NCBI GenBank assembly: GCA_022402465.1
Contig: JAKRSH010000007.1
Location: 186,001 to 250,000, forward strand
Origin: Leptospiraceae bacterium
GTDB lineage: Bacteria; Spirochaetota; Leptospiria; Leptospirales; Leptospiraceae
Reading direction: 5' to 3'
DNA: 64,000 nt
The translations under genes were made by a program, and so were the position numbers. Below are positions 38,626 to 46,755 of this stretch, piece after piece. Position 1 is the first letter of the stretch; each line of letters starts with the position of its first letter. The notes beneath the pieces were generated by a model. The model was not told where the DNA came from, ran no database searches, and worked only from the letters and a program-made list of their open reading frames with translations.

Positions 38626-40092
38626 ATGATGGATTTCAGTTTTTTAAATCTAATTGGTCAACCTGCAATGGCTCTTGACGCTAATTTAAAAATTCTAGGT
38701 ATTAATAGTCATGCCAAGAAAAGGTTCCTGGATATTGCTAGAATTCCAGTACAAGAAAATGATAACCTAACAAATAAGCTACATAATTCCAGTTTTCAAG
38801 AAATTTACAATGTATTTATTCATTGTATTTTAAAAATGAAAAAAGAACAAATTGAATCAATTAATCATCAAATTTTTTTAACTATAGATCTCTCGATTCA
38901 ATTGCATATTAAAATAAATAAAATCGAGGATACTTTTTTCTATCTTATCACATCCAGTAATATCACTCAACAAGCGAATCGATCAACAAAATTAAAAATT
39001 AGGTACGAAGAACAATTAGATGTTTTTCGTAATCTCTTTGACTTGGCTCCTATCGGTCTAGCAATAAAAGACTTAGAAGGAGGCTTCTTCAAAGTCAACC
39101 AAGGACTTTCTCATATTACTGGCTATACTAAGGAAGAGATTATTCATCTTCCTTTGAATAAAATTTTTCCAAACTCAAATAATCAAAGGGAGAAGGATTT
39201 AATTTCTGTATTAATATCCCAAAAAGAAGATAATTTTAAAACCGAAAGAGAGATTCTAAATGTAAATGGAGACAAAATTATAGTTCTAGAATCTTTGCAT
39301 TTAATTCGAGATGAATTAGATCAACCATTTATTTGTATAGTTTCTTACCAAGATATAACAGAAGAAAGAAATCTACAAAAGAAATTAATCGAATCTAGAC
39401 AGATGGAAGAATTAGGTAAATTATCGGGAGGCATAGCTCACGATTTTAACAATATGTTATTACCTGTTACACTTTGTTCGGATCTTGCTTTACAGGAAAT
39501 TGAAAACTTGAATCTTCCCCTTTCCAATGAAATATTGAAATTCCAGAATTATTTTAGAAAGATTTCAACTGCTGCTCTTCGTGCAAAAATTTTAATTCAA
39601 AAACTATTCCAATATTCAAAAACAGGTATCTATGAATTGACACCGTTGAAATTAGAAGATGAAATAAAGAAAATTTACAATCGTTTAAAATTTGAAACAC
39701 CCCAACACGTTAAATTAGTCTTGGAAATCAATGACAAAGACTTACCAATATTAGGGGAAGCGCTTGGATTAGAGCAAATTGTTGAAAATTTAGTATTCAA
39801 TTCTTTTCATGCTTTGTCCTATCTTCCCGATGGTATTGTAACGATCCGAATTTTTGCAGATTTCAATGATGCAATTCTTGAAATAGAGGACAATGGAAGC
39901 GGAATTCTTGAAAAAGAACTTCAGAACATCTTCACGCCATTCTATTCGGGACAGAAATCTTCCAAGGGACAGGGTATGGGCTTGATTGTAGTGCAAACTA
40001 TTGTGCATAAAATGAATGGGAAATTGAAGTTTTATTCTAATCCAGGTAAGGGAACCATTTTTCAAATTAGCTTTCCAAAACTACTTAAATAG
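38626..40092 (+). CDS. PAS-containing sensor histidine kinase
   Basis: The 488-residue soluble kinase has a degenerate PAS at about 3-110, a second PAS at about 135-255 (FDLAPIGLAIKDLEGGFFKVNQ), a HisKA with GGIAHDFNNML and an HATPase (NLVFNSFHAL, DNGSGI, GQGMGLIVV). The HDFNN form of the H box is that of NtrB/PAS-type kinases. No receiver gene is adjacent, so its partner is unknown. A small gene of unknown function follows. Confidence 0.92.
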   Translation: MMDFSFLNLIGQPAMALDANLKILGINSHAKKRFLDIARIPVQENDNLTNKLHNSSFQEIYNVFIHCILKMKKEQIESINHQIFLTIDLSIQLHIKINKIEDTFFYLITSSNITQQANRSTKLKIRYEEQLDVFRNLFDLAPIGLAIKDLEGGFFKVNQGLSHITGYTKEEIIHLPLNKIFPNSNNQREKDLISVLISQKEDNFKTEREILNVNGDKIIVLESLHLIRDELDQPFICIVSYQDITEERNLQKKLIESRQMEELGKLSGGIAHDFNNMLLPVTLCSDLALQEIENLNLPLSNEILKFQNYFRKISTAALRAKILIQKLFQYSKTGIYELTPLKLEDEIKKIYNRLKFETPQHVKLVLEINDKDLPILGEALGLEQIVENLVFNSFHALSYLPDGIVTIRIFADFNDAILEIEDNGSGILEKELQNIFTPFYSGQKSSKGQGMGLIVVQTIVHKMNGKLKFYSNPGKGTIFQISFPKLLK

Positions 40093-40147
40093 ATTTTTTT
40101 CTTGCAATCGCCTTGACATAAACAAGTATAATTTGCAAGAATTGTCT

Positions 40148-40381
40148 ATGCTAGAAGATGAAAGAAGAAATAATTTTGCTTTAAGATTATCAATCGATAA
40201 CCTGAAAAATATAATCGAAATCTTAGAAGATGATAAGAAGCCTACTAAGGAACAAATTTCTTATGCGAAAGAAGATATTAATAACATGGTCGATGCCATT
40301 ACAAATTACCATGCTAGATTTATAGAATTACTTGAAACAGTGAATAATATTAAAGAACTCGAAAAGAGATTAAATCTTTAA
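40148..40381 (+). CDS. Small helical protein of unknown function
   Basis: The 77-residue product is highly charged and mostly helical (LEDDKKPTKEQISYAKEDINN), with no Cys or signal peptide. I start it at the ATG at 40148 rather than the TTG at 40133. Codon use matches its neighbours. A TATAAT at 40127-40132 with TTGCAA 19 bases before it is a possible promoter, but it would leave a leader of about 9 bases. It may be the last gene of the kinase transcript. Confidence 0.6.
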   Translation: MLEDERRNNFALRLSIDNLKNIIEILEDDKKPTKEQISYAKEDINNMVDAITNYHARFIELLETVNNIKELEKRLNL

Positions 40382-40407
40382 TTTACCAATGCAATAATGA
40401 GGACAAA

Positions 40408-41430
40408 ATGAAACATCCAGTAAACAAAGAACTAAAACCATCTTTAAATAGAAAACTTTTTCAAATAATTTCAACTATAAGCTTAATGATATTTTTTTCG
40501 AATTGTGGAACTGTTCCATATAAACCTTCTGATTTAAAGACCTTAGATCTTCAAGGTCATAGAGGAGCTAGAGGTCTTCGTCCTGAAAACACCTGGCCCG
40601 CTTTTCAAGCTGCAATCGATTACAAAATGACTACACTAGAATTAGATACAGTTTTAACGAAAGATGGTAAGGTGATCATCCACCATGATTCAGAAACCAA
40701 TCCCGTAATTTGTCAAAATGCAGATGGTAGCACTATTCAAAAAATAAATTTATACGAACTTACCTTAGATGAATTAAAACAATTAGATTGTGGAACTTTA
40801 CAAAATCCTAAATTTCCTGAGCAAGTTCCAGTACCTGGAACTAAGTTAATTACAATCGATGAATTTTTTAAATTAGTTGCTGATGTGGAAAAAAAGAATG
40901 GTCCTAAGGCTACTCAATTTCTCTATAATATTGAAACAAAATTTCCCAATGACAATAACTCCTCAGTGAGTGAAGAAAGAATGAAGCTTCACGTCAAAAC
41001 CTTAATCCAGAGTATAGAAAAGGCAAAGACTTCCAAACGAGTAACTCTACAATCTTTTTACCTACCTGCACTAAAAGAAGCTGAAGCAATCAATCCTTCC
41101 ATAAAAAGGTCAGCCCTTTTTGCTCCAACCTATTTCCAAGGCTTAATGATTATACTTGGATTTGGAAATTCCTATCGAAGTGAAATCATTGCAAAATCAG
41201 AAGAAATTCATGCAAATATTATTTCGCCTTACTTTCTTTATGTGACACCAAAGTTTGTAGCTACTTCTCATTCTAAAAGCCTTGCAGTAATTCCTTGGAC
41301 TGTAAATGATCCCAAGGAAATGAAACGTCTCGTAGAATGTGGAGTGGATGGAATCATTTCCGATTATCCCAATCGACTAAGAGAATTTGTAGATTTAGAA
41401 TCAGCGATTCTACAAACTGAAAATAAATAA
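40408..41430 (+). CDS. Lipoprotein glycerophosphodiester phosphodiesterase
   Basis: The 340-residue protein has a signal peptide with lipobox FFSNC (Cys33) and a GDPD-type TIM barrel: GHRGARGLRPENTWPAF with His51 and Glu60, LELD with Glu78 and Asp80, and the second histidine region VIIHHDSE (His93). It should cleave glycerophosphodiesters outside the cytoplasmic membrane. The fourth gene segment (IPWTVNDPKEMKRL...GVDGIISDYP) is also as in the family. It is followed after 3 bases by another lipoprotein gene. Confidence 0.92.
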   Translation: MKHPVNKELKPSLNRKLFQIISTISLMIFFSNCGTVPYKPSDLKTLDLQGHRGARGLRPENTWPAFQAAIDYKMTTLELDTVLTKDGKVIIHHDSETNPVICQNADGSTIQKINLYELTLDELKQLDCGTLQNPKFPEQVPVPGTKLITIDEFFKLVADVEKKNGPKATQFLYNIETKFPNDNNSSVSEERMKLHVKTLIQSIEKAKTSKRVTLQSFYLPALKEAEAINPSIKRSALFAPTYFQGLMIILGFGNSYRSEIIAKSEEIHANIISPYFLYVTPKFVATSHSKSLAVIPWTVNDPKEMKRLVECGVDGIISDYPNRLREFVDLESAILQTENK

Positions 41431-41433
41431 TAA

Positions 41434-42678
41434 ATGGATCCTATGCATCGATTCTGTAGTAAGATTTTAAAAGTTCAAATACTCTTTGGATTTAGTATCC
41501 TCCTGCCTTTTATTGCATGTGGAGGTGATCTAGATTCAGAGCTTAACATAGAACAGAACGAAGAATCCCTAACTTTCTTTAAGGAAACTTACAACGAAAG
41601 TCGAAGTGCATTTAAAGAAACATATGAACGAATTTCCGCAGAATATCCCAATGCAACTATAGGTTCCTTTTCCATACCAGGTTCAGATACTGATCTTACT
41701 GTAGATTATATCTTTTTTGCCTCATACAAAAAGAACGATAAAACCCTTGTCCTTACATCTGGAATCCATGGCGCGGAGGCAGGAACAGGAGCTGCTGTTC
41801 AACAGCATTTTATCAATAAAATTTATCCAAAGTATATTAATAAAGACAATACTTCCGTACTAATTGTACATTCATTGAATCCTTATGGATTTCGAAATTA
41901 CAGAAGAGTAACTGAGAACAATGTTGATTTAAATCGTAATTTTGGTAAAACCAAAGAGCTTTTCAATACCAAAAATGAAGGCTATCCAAAGATAGCTAGT
42001 TTACTGAATCCAAATACTATTGCGGATACCAGCGATTTTGGGAATAGATTCTTCTTATTTAAAGCTATTTATAATATTGCAACCAAAGGAATGGGTCCAC
42101 TGAAGCAAGCTGCTCTGCAAGGCCAGTATGAATTTCCGGAAGGGATTTATTTCGGAGGACAAAATTTTGAACCCTTGCGCAAAGCACTTGATTCCTTATT
42201 AATTGATAAAGTTGGGAATTCCAAAAAAGTCTTACTTGTAGATTTGCATACTGGTTATGGTGAACGTGGCAAACTTCATTTGTTTCCAAGTGATCCAAAA
42301 AATGAAAGGGTTAAGAAGCTAACAGAAATTATATTTTCTGGTTATCAAATAGATTGGGCATCCAATGATGATTTTTATACTGTAACTGGAGAATTATCCA
42401 CTCATGTTTGTGATCTATTTCCGAAGTTAGAAGATTGTGTTCCTATGGTTTTTGAATATGGAACCCTGAATTCCCAAACTACCATGGGTGCAATTGAATC
42501 AATCCACAGAACTATTCTAGAAAACCAAGGGCATTGGAATGGATATGCTGATGAAGAGCAGAAAGAAATCATAAAAGCAAATTACCGCGAAATGTTCTTT
42601 CCGTCTTCTGGCAAGTGGCGTACGAAAGTAATTCATGATACAGAAAAAATCTGGTCTGATATACTTCCTAGGTTTTGA
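41434..42678 (+). CDS. Lipoprotein, M14-like zinc carboxypeptidase family (DUF2817)
   Basis: This 414-residue lipoprotein (lipobox PFIAC, Cys29) has the zinc-site pattern of DUF2817/M14-like peptidases: SGIHGAEAGTG (His-x-x-Glu), VDLNRNFG and VDLHTGYG, with the late Glu in MVFEYGTL. It probably removes C-terminal residues from peptides or acts as a deacylase in the envelope. It is cotranscribed with the phosphodiesterase gene. Confidence 0.88.
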   Translation: MDPMHRFCSKILKVQILFGFSILLPFIACGGDLDSELNIEQNEESLTFFKETYNESRSAFKETYERISAEYPNATIGSFSIPGSDTDLTVDYIFFASYKKNDKTLVLTSGIHGAEAGTGAAVQQHFINKIYPKYINKDNTSVLIVHSLNPYGFRNYRRVTENNVDLNRNFGKTKELFNTKNEGYPKIASLLNPNTIADTSDFGNRFFLFKAIYNIATKGMGPLKQAALQGQYEFPEGIYFGGQNFEPLRKALDSLLIDKVGNSKKVLLVDLHTGYGERGKLHLFPSDPKNERVKKLTEIIFSGYQIDWASNDDFYTVTGELSTHVCDLFPKLEDCVPMVFEYGTLNSQTTMGAIESIHRTILENQGHWNGYADEEQKEIIKANYREMFFPSSGKWRTKVIHDTEKIWSDILPRF

Positions 42679-42690
42679 TACATTATACTC

Positions 42691-42708
42691 TGTCCTAGGT
42701 TCAGGACA
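42691..42708 (+). terminator. Hairpin terminator after the M14-like lipoprotein gene
   Basis: TGTCCT-aggttc-AGGACA is a perfect 6-bp stem 13 bases after the stop, followed by TTGTTCGTTT on the plus strand. It fits an intrinsic terminator with a mixed U tract. Confidence 0.55.
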
Positions 42709-42745
42709 TTGTTCGTTTAAGATCATTTCTAATATGAATTTTCAC

Positions 42746-42773
42746 TTGCTGCTCAATTACATTTGAGCAGCAA
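42746..42773. terminator. Bidirectional hairpin terminator
   Basis: An 11-bp perfect stem, TTGCTGCTCAA with TTGAGCAGCAA around a 6-base loop, lies between the convergent lipoprotein and aldo/keto reductase genes. Weak T-rich tails lie on both sides (TTCTGATTATTTTTAT on the plus strand), so it can serve both transcripts. Confidence 0.7.
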
Positions 42774-42795
42774 ATAATTCTGATTATTTTTATAA

Positions 42796-43839
42796 TTAGT
42801 ATGGGATTGGAAAATCTCGTCTAACCAAATCAATTTCTTTTAATATTTCTGGGCTAAGTTTTACCTCAAAAGATGCAATATTTGATTTCAACTGTTCCAT
42901 CGTTGTTGCACCAATTATATTTGCAGTTACAAAAGGACGACTTGTAACAAATGCAAGAGCCATTTGCCCTGGATCAATTGAATGTTTTTTAGCTATGGAA
43001 AGATAAGCATCCACCGCCTTATGAGCCTGAGGTGTGTTTCTCTGATTTTGTTTACGGATCATAGTCCATCTTGTTCCATCAGGAATTTTGCCATTAGCGT
43101 ATTTCCCTGTTAGCATACCTGTTGCAAGAGGTGACCAAGCGAGTAGTCCTACATTTTCTCTTATACTGATTTCAAATAAATCTGGTTCATGTGTACGATA
43201 AAGAAGGCTATATTCATTTTGAACAGAAACCATTCTTGGAAGATTTTTTTCTCCTGAAATTCTTAAATACTGCATGATTCCCCAAGCGGTTTCATTCGAT
43301 AAACCAACAGTTCGAATTTTACCAGATTGAATGCATTCTTGTAAGGTTTCCAAAACTTCTTGGATATTATCTAGAACCTCATTTGTATTTGAACCATTTG
43401 GATTGTATCCCCAAATTTGTCCAAAATGGTAAGAGCCTCTATTGGGCCAATGCAATTGGTAAAGGTCTATGTAATCTGTCTGAAGTCTCTTTAAAGAAGA
43501 TTCAAGTGCTTCTAGAATATTCTTTCGGTCAATCTGGTACTTACCATCTCTGACCCAACGAAGTCCAGGTCCTGCAATTTTAGATGCTAAGATTACCTTA
43601 TCTCGATTTTTCTTCTTAGCAAACCAATTGCCTATGATTGATTCTGTTTTGCCATAGGTCTCTGGAGATGGTGGTACTGCATACATCTCAGCTGTATCAA
43701 AAAAATTGATTCCTGCATCTAAGGCATAGTCCATTTGTTCATGACCTTGGGCCTCTGTATTCTGGTTGCCCCAGGTCATTGTTCCTAAGCAAAGAGCACT
43801 TACTTTTAGTTCTGTTCTTCCAAGATTTCTATATTCCAT
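42796..43839 (-). CDS. Aldo/keto reductase (Tas-like)
   Basis: This 347-residue reductase opens MEYRNLGRTELKVSALCLG, has GINFFDTAEMYAVPP (catalytic Asp and Tyr), the Lys in LASKIAG and the His in YQLHWP. The tetrad and the long loop match the Tas/YajO branch of the NADPH-dependent family. The substrate is unknown. I start it at the ATG at 43839; a longer frame starts with TTG five codons earlier. Confidence 0.93.
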   Translation of the reverse strand: MEYRNLGRTELKVSALCLGTMTWGNQNTEAQGHEQMDYALDAGINFFDTAEMYAVPPSPETYGKTESIIGNWFAKKKNRDKVILASKIAGPGLRWVRDGKYQIDRKNILEALESSLKRLQTDYIDLYQLHWPNRGSYHFGQIWGYNPNGSNTNEVLDNIQEVLETLQECIQSGKIRTVGLSNETAWGIMQYLRISGEKNLPRMVSVQNEYSLLYRTHEPDLFEISIRENVGLLAWSPLATGMLTGKYANGKIPDGTRWTMIRKQNQRNTPQAHKAVDAYLSIAKKHSIDPGQMALAFVTSRPFVTANIIGATTMEQLKSNIASFEVKLSPEILKEIDLVRRDFPIPY

Positions 43840-44073
43840 ATGTCTAGTTTTCAATTAAATCTAAGGAATTCAAGAAGTTGTTTTTTGGTAAAGATTAAGT
43901 CTAGTAGTATTTGTGAAGGAGACGTAAATATAGATCGATTGGAATTTAAGAAAAATCTAGAAAAGCAATTTTTAGATATGTTTATAGGTCACATGGGTTT
44001 GTAGACATAGATTTTGGAACTAATTTATTCCATTTTAGGAAAAGATGTTGGCTGATTGAAGGGATTCATTAGC

Positions 44074-44110
44074 CGTAGGATTTAATCCTACGTAATGGAG
44101 AATAATTCTC
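44074..44110 (+). repeat. Left double hairpin of the IS200-like element
   Basis: CGTAGGATT-t-AATCCTACG is a perfect 9-bp palindrome at 44074-44092, followed after 5 bases by GAGAAT-a-ATTCTC, also perfect, at 44098-44110. The same two hairpins with the same 5-base spacing recur at 44686. Confidence 0.85.
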
Positions 44111-44134
44111 AATAAAATCAAGAGAGGGAATTCA

Positions 44135-44596
44135 ATGAAAATACTTTCAATTTCTAAAATTAAAACAACCTATAGCGGTGCTCAGACTATATATCAAAAT
44201 CTTTTCCATATGGTATTCTCAACAAAATACCGAAGGCGTGTTCTATCTCCTTTAGTAAAATTGAAAATTAGATCCTGGATGAGGCACCAGGAGGAATTAC
44301 TTGGCATGAAAATAATTATAATGAATGGATACTTAGACCATCTTCACATATTGGTTTCAATTCCTCCCAAAGTTTCAATATCTGAAGTTGCCCATGGAAT
44401 CAAAGGATATTCTTCGCGTATGCTAGGTAAAAATTTTTACTGGCAAAGAGGGTATTATGTTAAAGCGATTTCAAGAATGGAATTTAAAGATTCTTTTTTT
44501 TATATCAGAAATCAACATTTTCATCACAAAGTGGATGAGCACTCTATAGAAAATGAGATTGAATTATTTGATAATATTGATACAAGGGCTGCTTGA
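44135..44596 (+). CDS. IS200/IS605-family Y1 transposase TnpA
   Basis: The 153-residue transposase opens its domain with FHMVFSTKYRRRVL, carries the HUH metal motif as HLHILV near residue 70, and ends with the catalytic Tyr in FFYIRNQHFHHK. These are the hallmarks of single-strand transposases of the IS200 group. The frame is complete, so the element may still be active. Confidence 0.9.
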   Translation: MKILSISKIKTTYSGAQTIYQNLFHMVFSTKYRRRVLSPLVKLKIRSWMRHQEELLGMKIIIMNGYLDHLHILVSIPPKVSISEVAHGIKGYSSRMLGKNFYWQRGYYVKAISRMEFKDSFFYIRNQHFHHKVDEHSIENEIELFDNIDTRAA

Positions 44597-44685
44597 TCAT
44601 AACTAGTTTCCAAAGTGCATAAATTCTGGTCGATTTTTTCTTGAATTTTAATTTTATCTTTGAAAAATATTGGGAATGGTTATTT

Positions 44686-44721
44686 GTAGGATTCAATCCT
44701 ACGGCTACGAGAATAACTCTC
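44686..44721 (+). repeat. Right double hairpin of the IS200-like element
   Basis: GTAGGATT-c-AATCCTAC at 44686-44702 is a perfect palindrome, followed at 44709-44721 by GAGAATAACTCTC, a hairpin with one mismatch. It is a direct repeat of the left unit with the same spacing and nearly the same bases. Confidence 0.8.
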
Positions 44722-44756
44722 AAAAATCCATCAACCTTTCAACCAGGAGCTTAACC

Positions 44757-45047
44757 TTGAATAAAAATCTAACCATCGCACTCATCACTATCAACCTCAT
44801 CATTGCATCCATGAACTGCAACCAAGATATTGTTATCTCTACTGAACCTGTTTTAGATTTGGTAAAGGATTCTGATAATTCTGTGAACCAAGCTAATCCT
44901 AGTGCTACAAATTCTAATCAGACAAATACTTTGAATGGTCCAGGTGCTTCTAGTTCTGGTGCAGTAGGATCAGCTCCGGGAGGAGCAACAGGAACTACAA
45001 CTTTTGGAGCAACGGGTTCCCCACCTGGGAACCCTTTAGGCTTTTGA
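44757..45047 (+). CDS. Small lipoprotein with Gly/Ser/Ala/Thr-rich tail
   Basis: The 96-residue product starts at a TTG at 44757, 7 bases after a clear AGGAG site (44745-44749); the longer ATG frame from 44670 would run through the IS end hairpin. It has a signal peptide with lipobox IIASMNC and then a low-complexity tail (GPGASSSGAVGSAPGGATG and so on). I do not recognise it. It lies just right of the IS end, so its promoter may be inside or next to the element. Confidence 0.6.
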   Translation: MNKNLTIALITINLIIASMNCNQDIVISTEPVLDLVKDSDNSVNQANPSATNSNQTNTLNGPGASSSGAVGSAPGGATGTTTFGATGSPPGNPLGF

Positions 45048-45082
45048 TTCTCTCTTCTTTTGAAAGAAATATACGAATCAAA
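45043..45082. terminator. Possible hairpin between two convergent lipoprotein genes
   Basis: TTTGATTC and GAATCAAA, with a 24-base loop that can partly fold on itself, overlap the stop codon of the plus-strand gene. It is a candidate bidirectional terminator only. Confidence 0.3.
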
Positions 45083-45090
45083 TAATCTAT

Positions 45091-45693
45091 TTACCTCTTT
45101 TCAATTCTAGACCAAGAAAAGGATCCACAGCCACTCGATCCCGGATTCGTTCTTACAGAGTTATCCACAACCGCTACTGCATCTTCAATTGAACTTTTTG
45201 ATGTGGTTGCATTTAAATTACAATACCAATAGGAATTTACTTTTTCAAGATTTTTAAAGAATACCACCTTAAAAAACTTACCTTTGTTGGTGTCTCCCGC
45301 AAAACAAGCACCGTTGTTAATCGGATTACTTGTTATGTAAAAGCCGGAGTTATTTTCGAATTTTTCTAAAATGGAACAACTTGAAAAACCTCCAAATCCA
45401 GAACTATCACTTAACAAAACACCCTTAGATCCTGATTTACCAGCTACTGTCAAAATTGTTGTTGAACTTGTGCCATTCCCAGTGAATTCATTCCATTGGC
45501 CATTTAATACAAAATCTTTATTTGCTTCTTGTGCCTGTCCAGCTAATAAGCCGACCAGCAAATTTTGATCTGATTTACTTTGATCCACTTGGTTTGGATT
45601 ATTACAAAAAGTAAATACTAAAGAACAAGCTACTGTTGTTAGCATTCTACGAAGGGAAGTTTGTTTTGATCGTACATTTTGTACTTTTTTCAT
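45091..45693 (-). CDS. Putative lipoprotein of unknown function, downstream of a B12 riboswitch
   Basis: This 200-residue protein has a twin-basic N-terminus, a hydrophobic segment and a relaxed lipobox (VFTFC). The mature protein is Ser/Asn-rich with six or so Cys, of which several (FSSCSI, GACFAGD, WYCNLN, GCGSF) may pair. I know no family for it. A ribosome-binding site (CAGGAG) sits well before the ATG at 45693. It is the first gene downstream of the cobalamin riboswitch at 45945-46170 on the same strand, so it is probably made when B12 is scarce and may bind cobalamin or a B12-dependent product at the cell surface; that part is inference. Confidence 0.7.
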   Translation of the reverse strand: MKKVQNVRSKQTSLRRMLTTVACSLVFTFCNNPNQVDQSKSDQNLLVGLLAGQAQEANKDFVLNGQWNEFTGNGTSSTTILTVAGKSGSKGVLLSDSSGFGGFSSCSILEKFENNSGFYITSNPINNGACFAGDTNKGKFFKVVFFKNLEKVNSYWYCNLNATTSKSSIEDAVAVVDNSVRTNPGSSGCGSFSWSRIEKR

Positions 45694-45855
45694 TTTAATT
45701 CTCCTGAAATTTTAATAAACTTTTTGCTCCGGAGAAATAAGGAAAAAATAATAGAACACAACTGCATTACCCATTCAATAGAAATAAGTTGTACTCATTA
45801 AAAATTCTTATAAGCATACGTATGCATGATAAAGAATTGTTAGTATTTAAATTTT

Positions 45856-45896
45856 CCTCGGGAGCCCCGGAGTCTCTTTGTCCTCGGGGCCCCCTC
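45856..45896 (-). promoter_or_regulatory. GC-rich hairpin in the riboswitch leader
   Basis: On the minus strand GGGGGCCCCGAG pairs imperfectly with CTCCGGGGCTCCC around a 10-base loop. It is strikingly GC-rich in AT-rich DNA. No U tract follows, so a plain intrinsic terminator is doubtful; it is probably part of the expression platform or a stabilising leader structure. Confidence 0.4.
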
Positions 45897-45900
45897 AATG

Positions 45901-45934
45901 CCTGCTGCGGGTGAATTCAAAGAATTCAAGCAGG
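45901..45934 (-). promoter_or_regulatory. Bulged hairpin downstream of the cobalamin aptamer
   Basis: An outer stem CCTGCT/AGCAGG and an inner stem TGAATTC/GAATTCA flank a 5-base bulge that reads CCCGC on the minus strand. CCCGC is the same pentamer as in the aptamer's L5 loop, so the hairpin could compete for the L13 loop (see findings). The role as an expression platform is inference. Confidence 0.45.
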
Positions 45935-45944
45935 GCTTTTGAGT

Positions 45945-46170
45945 GTGTTCAGTTTCTATTCCGCGAGAAATTCTGAACGGGGAAGATCGGGCTACCATTG
46001 AATTTTATAGAATATACACTCTGAATTTATAAATCAGAATGTATAATTCAATTTCTTTCTTTGTTACCGTTGCGGGTCAGCACAGGAATTGCACCTGTTT
46101 CCTCCCTGATGACAATTACATACTTTTTGAAATTCGAATTTTTGCAATTAAAAAACTTTCCTACTTACAT
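45945..46170 (-). ncRNA. Cobalamin (B12) riboswitch
   Basis: On the minus strand the conserved core is present: CAGGGAGG (around 46101-46108), CAGGTGCAATTCCTGTGCTG (about 46079-46098) and GACCCGCAACGGTAA (46064-46078). It closely resembles the Escherichia coli btuB leader core. Downstream come a B12-box-like AGCCCGATCTTCC (about 45982-45994) and a hairpin at 45947-45978 whose loop contains GCGG, complementary to the CCGC of the core, as expected for the L5-L13 kissing loop. The 5' boundary is approximate. The gene controlled should be the lipoprotein at 45091-45693. Confidence 0.8.
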
Positions 46171-46250
46171 TTAAATAATGGAAACCACTACGGAAGTAAG
46201 ATACAATCGATATAGATAAGAATGAGGATAGCTTTTCAATCTTTACTATT

Positions 46251-46649
46251 TTACTTCTTCTTGTTAAATGATTGGATATTTACTATCTCAATATCCAAGG
46301 AGACAACAGATAGATGAATCTCCCATAATGATAGACAGAGGGAGATAGCCATACTCACTATAGCTGATCCAAAAAAGATTCTAGCCCCAAAATCATTTCC
46401 TAAAAAGATTGAAAAAATAGAAGCTGTACATAGTAATAGACTCAATACGCCTATAGCTTGTGTATAACGTAAAAGGGAGATTCGGAATCTTAAGTTTTTT
46501 ATTTGCTGCCAATCAGAATCCTTGCCGTGCTCCTGGAATTTAAACAAAAGTTGGCGCATAAGACTTGCTAAACCAAGAAATCGATTAGTATAGGCAAGCA
46601 TCAATAAAGAAATTGCTGGAAAGAGTAGACCTGGAGTGCTAATTTGCAT
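46251..46649 (-). CDS. DUF2721 family membrane protein
   Basis: The 132-residue protein opens STPGLLFPAISLLMLAYTNRFLGLASLMR, cut here in meaning to its pattern TPGLLFPAISLLMLAY, which is the DUF2721 signature. It has three membrane helices (about 6-26, 66-86 and 91-112). The family has no known function. It is divergent from hemA across about 100 bases. Confidence 0.82.
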   Translation of the reverse strand: MQISTPGLLFPAISLLMLAYTNRFLGLASLMRQLLFKFQEHGKDSDWQQIKNLRFRISLLRYTQAIGVLSLLLCTASIFSIFLGNDFGARIFFGSAIVSMAISLCLSLWEIHLSVVSLDIEIVNIQSFNKKK

Positions 46650-46755
46650 ATCTTATTGGACATAATATTTTTATTAATTTTTAATCAGAAGAATTTTTTT
46701 AAAAAATCTGACATTTTTGTGACAGAGCATTTGAAAAAGGAGATAGAATAATTGT

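Larger units (their letters stand above)
44074..44721 (+). mobile_element. IS200/IS605-type insertion sequence (tnpA only)
   Basis: A Y1 transposase gene is flanked by two direct copies of a double-hairpin unit (44074-44110 and 44686-44721), the usual sign of IS200 ends, which carry subterminal hairpins rather than terminal inverted repeats. The element is about 650 bases long, as in the IS200 group, and there is no tnpB. The exact cleavage sites cannot be set by eye. Confidence 0.75.

Noticed and set aside
40113-40132. TTGACA followed by TATAAT upstream of the small helical gene
   Set aside because: The spacing is 8 bases, far too short for a sigma-70 promoter; only the TTGCAA/TATAAT pair at 19 bases is possible.
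43840-44004. A plus-strand frame of 54 codons between the aldo/keto reductase and the IS
   Set aside because: Its ATG overlaps the start of the divergent reductase gene, there is no ribosome-binding site and the peptide resembles nothing I know. It may be a relic; I do not call it. The rest of 43840-44073 holds no other feature I can see.
45856-45934. GC-rich stretch as a separate small RNA (SRP, 6S or tmRNA)
   Set aside because: I found no tetraloop of SRP, no 6S-type open bubble and no tmRNA tag or tRNA-like ends. It is better explained as the riboswitch leader.
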